From Bermanella sp036960565 (GTDB lineage: Bacteria; Pseudomonadota; Gammaproteobacteria; Pseudomonadales; Oceanobacteraceae): 64,000 nucleotides of DNA. The notes below the pieces were generated by a model, which was not told where the DNA came from, made no database searches, and worked only from the letters and a program-made list of their open reading frames with translations. Location: contig JBALXQ010000014.1 in NCBI GenBank assembly GCA_036960565.1, positions 1-64,000 of the forward strand, written 5' to 3'. A program made the translations under genes and the position numbers. Positions 60,599 through 64,000 of the stretch are shown piece by piece (positions within the stretch are counted from its first letter, which is position 1; every line of letters begins with the position of its first letter).

Positions 60599-62047
60599 TT
60601 ATTTTTTAGGCAGCTCAAGTACCACTCGAGCACCTTGGTCGGGGCGATTTTCAATGGATATTCTACCTTTGTGCAACTCAATAGCGCGTTTTGAGAAGGT
60701 TAGGCCTAGACCAGAGCTGCGTTTGCCACCCTCTGGCCTAGCTAAAGAATAAAAGCGCTCAAATACACGGTTTAGAGCGTAGTTGGGAATACCAGGGCCA
60801 TCATCCTGTATTTGTAACTTAATGGTGTCTTTGACGTGGGTTTGGCTGTCCGAGGTTAACTGGATTTGTATCTGACCATATTCAGGGGAGAATTCCACGG
60901 CGTTACTAATGAGGTTGTCTAGCACCTGTTGCAACATAAACTCGTTACCTGAAAGATGTAGATTCTCTTCACAATTAAGTGCCAGGGTTAAATGCTTTTT
61001 ATTAAGACTAATTTGTTTTTGAGAGACCACATCACTCACGAGACTACTAAAGTTTATTGCTTGGGTTTTTTCAAGCTTGGATAAATTTTCCACTCTAGCC
61101 ACATCTAACATGCGCTGAATGAAGCCATGCAGGCGTTTACTTTCTATCTGTATGTTATCGCTAAAATGTTCAATGTCTTTATCTGGCATGGCTGGGCTAA
61201 TAAGCTCAGCGGCTCCCATGATGGCGGAGAGTGGGCTCTTCATTTCATGGGTCATGGTCAGTAGGTATTCTTCCACGTATTCCTTATTGGTTAATTGTTC
61301 ACGCATATTTTTCATGGCATGGGCTAGGGTGATCAGTTCCGATTCCCCAAGCTTAGGAGGTTCTATATCTTGCCCTGTGGTGAGTTGCTTGGCGTAGGTA
61401 ACCAACTTACGAATAGACCCTGTTAGCCAGTACGAGAGAATAGCGCCGGCCAATAATGACAATACCAGCAATAATCCCCCCCAGTATTTCAGTTTATTAT
61501 TAATGAGCGCAAAAAAGGGTCGTAAGGATTGATTGCTCTTGGCCACAGTTAATACACCGATAATGTCTCCCATGTGTTGCACCGGTGCAGCCACATGCAT
61601 GACAGATGTGGATTCATCACCAGGAATACGTTTACTGCTGCGTGCACCGTATTGTCCTTTTAGGGTGAGATAAACATCGTTCCACTGCGAATAATCTTGA
61701 CCTAGCGCCAGGTGAGCTGAGTCGTAAATCACAATGCCGGACGCATTTGTCATATAGATGCGAATACTGGCCTTTTCTTTTTTTACACCAAAGATCGTGG
61801 CGTTATATTGTCGTTTAAGAAAATTGTTCACATGCTTTGAAAAATCTTGATGTTGTTCAGGATTTTGTACAACCGGTATTGCAAACTCGGCCAGCAAGTT
61901 AGCCATCTCTACCAAGGTTTCTTCTGTGGTTTGGCGAATAGTGGGTTTTACCTGAGAAGAAACCACATTAAAGCCCCAATAGGCGGCAACACCAATGAGG
62001 GCAAAATACACTAGGAAGACTCGTAAACTTAAATTAATAGAGCTCAT
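60599..62047 (-). CDS. creC: CreC sensor histidine kinase
   Basis: The 482-residue protein has an N-terminal helix (about 8-27), a periplasmic sensor (30-180; KPTIRQTTEETLVEMANLLAEFA, HVAAPVQHMGDIIGVLTVAKSN), a second helix (about 188-210), HAMP, then the H-box LTMTHEMKSPLSAIMGAAELI (phosphorylated His about 266), the N-box and GLGLTFSKRAIELHKG. N-terminal sequence agrees with CreC. Its start overlaps the creB stop by one base (TAATG). Confidence 0.92.
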   Translation of the reverse strand: MSSINLSLRVFLVYFALIGVAAYWGFNVVSSQVKPTIRQTTEETLVEMANLLAEFAIPVVQNPEQHQDFSKHVNNFLKRQYNATIFGVKKEKASIRIYMTNASGIVIYDSAHLALGQDYSQWNDVYLTLKGQYGARSSKRIPGDESTSVMHVAAPVQHMGDIIGVLTVAKSNQSLRPFFALINNKLKYWGGLLLVLSLLAGAILSYWLTGSIRKLVTYAKQLTTGQDIEPPKLGESELITLAHAMKNMREQLTNKEYVEEYLLTMTHEMKSPLSAIMGAAELISPAMPDKDIEHFSDNIQIESKRLHGFIQRMLDVARVENLSKLEKTQAINFSSLVSDVVSQKQISLNKKHLTLALNCEENLHLSGNEFMLQQVLDNLISNAVEFSPEYGQIQIQLTSDSQTHVKDTIKLQIQDDGPGIPNYALNRVFERFYSLARPEGGKRSSGLGLTFSKRAIELHKGRISIENRPDQGARVVLELPKK

Positions 62048-62727
62048 TATGAATGTTCCAGACTGTAACCTATGCCGCGATGAGTTTTAATTATCTCCAT
62101 TTCTTTGTTTACTTCCTTTAACTTTGCCCGCAAGGTTTTGACATGTGTATCCACCACTCGATCTAAACTGTTGTCTGGTTCATGCCAAACTTTTACCAAT
62201 AATTCTTCACGGGAGTACACTCGCTTAGGATGTTTGTACATGACCTGTAAGACACCAAATTCATAGCGGGTGAGATCTAATAACTGCCCACAAAAATGTA
62301 CGGCTCTATTTTCATCATTTAATTGCAATAGGGCATGATTAGACTCGGGGGTAGATACTTGATAGCGGCGTAAATTAGTTTTTACTCGTGCCACTAGTTC
62401 CCTTGGGCTAAAAGGTTTGCAAATGTAATCATCGGCACCCATTTCCAGCCCCACCACTCGATCAATTTCGTCTGCTCGAGCACTCAAAAATAACAATGGC
62501 ACTTGGGATTGCTCTCTAATCTTGCGGCACACTTCAAAGCCATCTATGTCGGGTAAACCTATATCCAAAATAATTAGGTCAGGGCTTTGCTCTTTAAAAA
62601 GACTTAGCGCCTCCATGCCACTTGATGCCCATAACACCTCAAAACTGGCGGCTTTTAAGGCATATTGTATGTTGTCGGCAATACTGGGTTCATCTTCCAC
62701 CAGTAAAATGCGGGCATTTGCTTTCAT
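62047..62727 (-). CDS. creB: CreB response regulator (OmpR family)
   Basis: The 226-residue regulator has a receiver domain (1-120): DDxx acidic pocket in VEDEPS, phospho-Asp in LIILDIGLPD (Asp about 54), LFLSARADEID, and Lys in CKPFSPRE. The C-terminal winged helix (about 130-224) includes RYEFGVLQVMYKHPKRVYSREELL and RVVDTHVKTLRAKL. It is first in creB-creC-creD. Upstream is TTCACCATTAATTCCT near 62834, which only partly fits the TTCAC-N6-TTCAC CreB tag. Confidence 0.9.
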   Translation of the reverse strand: MKANARILLVEDEPSIADNIQYALKAASFEVLWASSGMEALSLFKEQSPDLIILDIGLPDIDGFEVCRKIREQSQVPLLFLSARADEIDRVVGLEMGADDYICKPFSPRELVARVKTNLRRYQVSTPESNHALLQLNDENRAVHFCGQLLDLTRYEFGVLQVMYKHPKRVYSREELLVKVWHEPDNSLDRVVDTHVKTLRAKLKEVNKEMEIIKTHRGIGYSLEHS

Positions 62728-62846
62728 AAATTATTCTGCTTCATGATGTCCATATCTTTTCTATAGTTAAGTATTGAAAGATTATTTTTGAGTACGTGAT
62801 ATTGGTGGCTAAACATATTTTTTTAATATTCTTTCACCATTAATTC

Positions 62847-63749
62847 CTACAAGTCAGAAAACACCTGCTTCAACCATTTCAATAACGCCTGATACCCAGC
62901 TTGTTTGTTTTCATTGGGCTTAGTGACCAGATAAAACGCTTCATCAAGCTGGGTTGGTTTGTGAGCAAGAGGTATGATTTTTTTCTGTTGCAGTGCTGTA
63001 TTCGAAATAGGAAACACCGCCACGCTAATGCCAAGGCCTTCTTCGGCGGCGCGGATGCTGGCGTCGTAGGAATCGAAAAACAATTCTTGTTTGGGGGTAA
63101 AGTTAAACCTATCCATTAACCCTTGCCAGTCATTCACCTTCGTGCGGCTGTGGATAAGGGTTTGTTGTTGCCAATCTTTGGTTTCTTTAATGGGGTGTGA
63201 ATCTAGGTATTCTTTACTGGCGACTAGGCTCGACTGTGCTTTTGCAATAAGCGCCACATCATGTTCCGGCCAGGGTGGCACGCCAAAACGGATGGCGGCG
63301 TCTAGTTCCTTGTCTGGCAAATTTTCCAATTGGATGCTGGTTTGCAGCAAAAGATTAATATCTGGGTATTGTTCTTTAAATTCAGCCAGCCTTGGGATGA
63401 TTACCTCGTTGGCAATGTAAGGGATCATGCTGACCCTTAAAGTCGGCGATATATATTGTTCGGCAAATTGATCGTAGCCCGCTTCATAATGATTAACTGT
63501 GGCTTTTGCCACCTCATAAAAACGCACCCCAGCGCGGGTTAATTCTAATGTTCTTTTTTTGCGGCTAAATAGCTCAAGACCAATGTGAGTTTCTAAGGTT
63601 TTTATTTGCTGACTAATAGCCGAGGGGCTCACATTTAATTGCGTGGCGGCCAGTTTAAAACTGTTGTGAAAGGCCGCTGCCACAAAAGCCGGCAGGTATT
63701 GAATAGGAGGCGAGCGATAACTACCTTGACTAAGGGGGTGCTTAAACAT
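62847..63749 (-). CDS. LysR-family transcriptional regulator
   Basis: The 300-residue regulator has an HTH (about 20-75; NSFKLAAATQLNVSPSAISQQIKTLE-like pattern) and a GcvA-like effector domain with LRVSMIPYIANEVIIPRL and a late GLGISVAVFPIS. It is divergent from the GST-like gene at the window edge, likely its target. Upstream of its ATG at 63749 the gap contains no clear palindrome. Confidence 0.9.
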   Translation of the reverse strand: MFKHPLSQGSYRSPPIQYLPAFVAAAFHNSFKLAATQLNVSPSAISQQIKTLETHIGLELFSRKKRTLELTRAGVRFYEVAKATVNHYEAGYDQFAEQYISPTLRVSMIPYIANEVIIPRLAEFKEQYPDINLLLQTSIQLENLPDKELDAAIRFGVPPWPEHDVALIAKAQSSLVASKEYLDSHPIKETKDWQQQTLIHSRTKVNDWQGLMDRFNFTPKQELFFDSYDASIRAAEEGLGISVAVFPISNTALQQKKIIPLAHKPTQLDEAFYLVTKPNENKQAGYQALLKWLKQVFSDL

Positions 63750-63952
63750 TTATTAACTCTTAACAGCGGGTATAGAGATATTATCAACGATAGGTAAGAA
63801 TTTCTAATGATTAAGCCACATTTTATCGTTTGTAAAAGCCCTGCTATCGATAGATTATAGTTGCCTATTAACAACCTCGCTGTGATGTGTTTACAGTAGG
63901 TAAGACAAACTAATGTATTGCCAGATGGCTTTGACTATATTTGGAGGCCCAC

Positions 63953-64000
63953 GTGCCCGTTAACTACGTAGATTTTGAACAAGCCATAGTCCAGCAAGGG
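63953..64000 (+). CDS. Start of a probable glutathione S-transferase-like gene (cut by window end)
   Basis: GTG 63953 follows GGAGGCCCAC, a strong ribosome site. The first 16 codons read VPVNYVDFEQAIVQQG; NYVDxExAxxxxG resembles the N-terminus of some GST-like proteins. Too little is visible to be sure, but the ribosome site and the divergent LysR gene support a real gene. Confidence 0.4.
   Translation, partial: MPVNYVDFEQAIVQQG

Noticed and set aside
62830..62850. CreB tag (TTCAC-N6-TTCAC) upstream of creB
   Set aside because: Only the first half-site matches fully; the second is TTCCT, so I did not list it as a site.

Overview
The window reads as chromosomal DNA of a free-living, probably marine gammaproteobacterium. 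I infer this from moderate to low GC, gammaproteobacterial regulators and envelope proteins (CreBCD, LysR, NrdR, a DUF1302/RND pair), Shine-Dalgarno starts, and a split B12-dependent ribonucleotide reductase of the Pseudomonas type. A relative of the Oceanospirillales is plausible but cannot be proven from the sequence. I saw no tRNA, rRNA, insertion sequence, prophage or CRISPR array.

Region 1 (1 to about 1,300): the 3' end of an unknown gene, a small lipoprotein and a small unknown protein, separated by hairpin terminators.

Region 2 (about 1,350 to 25,900) is a large vitamin B12 locus with three cobalamin riboswitches. A leftward unit under its own riboswitch encodes an LbtU-like outer-membrane porin and the cobalt transporter CbtB-CbtA. 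A divergent rightward run of about 20 kb, under a second riboswitch, encodes a fused AAA+/VWA chelatase motor, CobO, CobB, a Ni/Co-type permease, CbiD, CobK, CbiX, CobH, CobL (CbiET), CobI, CbiG, CobJ, CobM, CobW, CobN, CbiB and the CobC-type aminotransferase. BluB follows behind a third riboswitch with a terminator. The locus combines early cobalt insertion (CbiX, CbiD, CbiG) with the late-insertion chelatase (CobN plus motor). The lower-ligand assembly genes (cobU/cobP, cobS, cobT), cobyric acid synthase (cobQ) and uroporphyrinogen methylase are not here.

Region 3 (about 26,000 to 37,700): two solitary periplasmic solute-binding-like proteins, a secreted NTF2-like protein behind a 45-bp perfect inverted repeat, a zinc-ribbon membrane protein, a secreted M19-like metallohydrolase, a DsbA/FrnE-like protein, the AdoCbl-dependent ribonucleotide reductase nrdJa-nrdJb with two NrdR boxes, and a DUF1302 outer-membrane protein. 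The reductase consumes the product of region 2.

Region 4 (37,700 to 42,800): a two-gene leftward unit of a divergent nitrilase-fold protein followed by a 1,295-residue protein of unknown family with a lysine/alanine-rich repeat tail. This is the least explained part of the window and the best candidate for an undescribed system.

Region 5 (43,100 to 64,000): LysR regulators with divergent targets, an RND exporter whose lipoprotein-sorting partner is truncated, a CRP-site-preceded parallel beta-helix lipoprotein overlapping a putative HExxH protease, an AI-2E family permease, four more orphan solute-binding-like proteins, a 3D-domain protein, a creB-creC-creD envelope-stress operon with an unusual start-codon hairpin and direct repeats, and the first codons of a GST-like gene at the edge.
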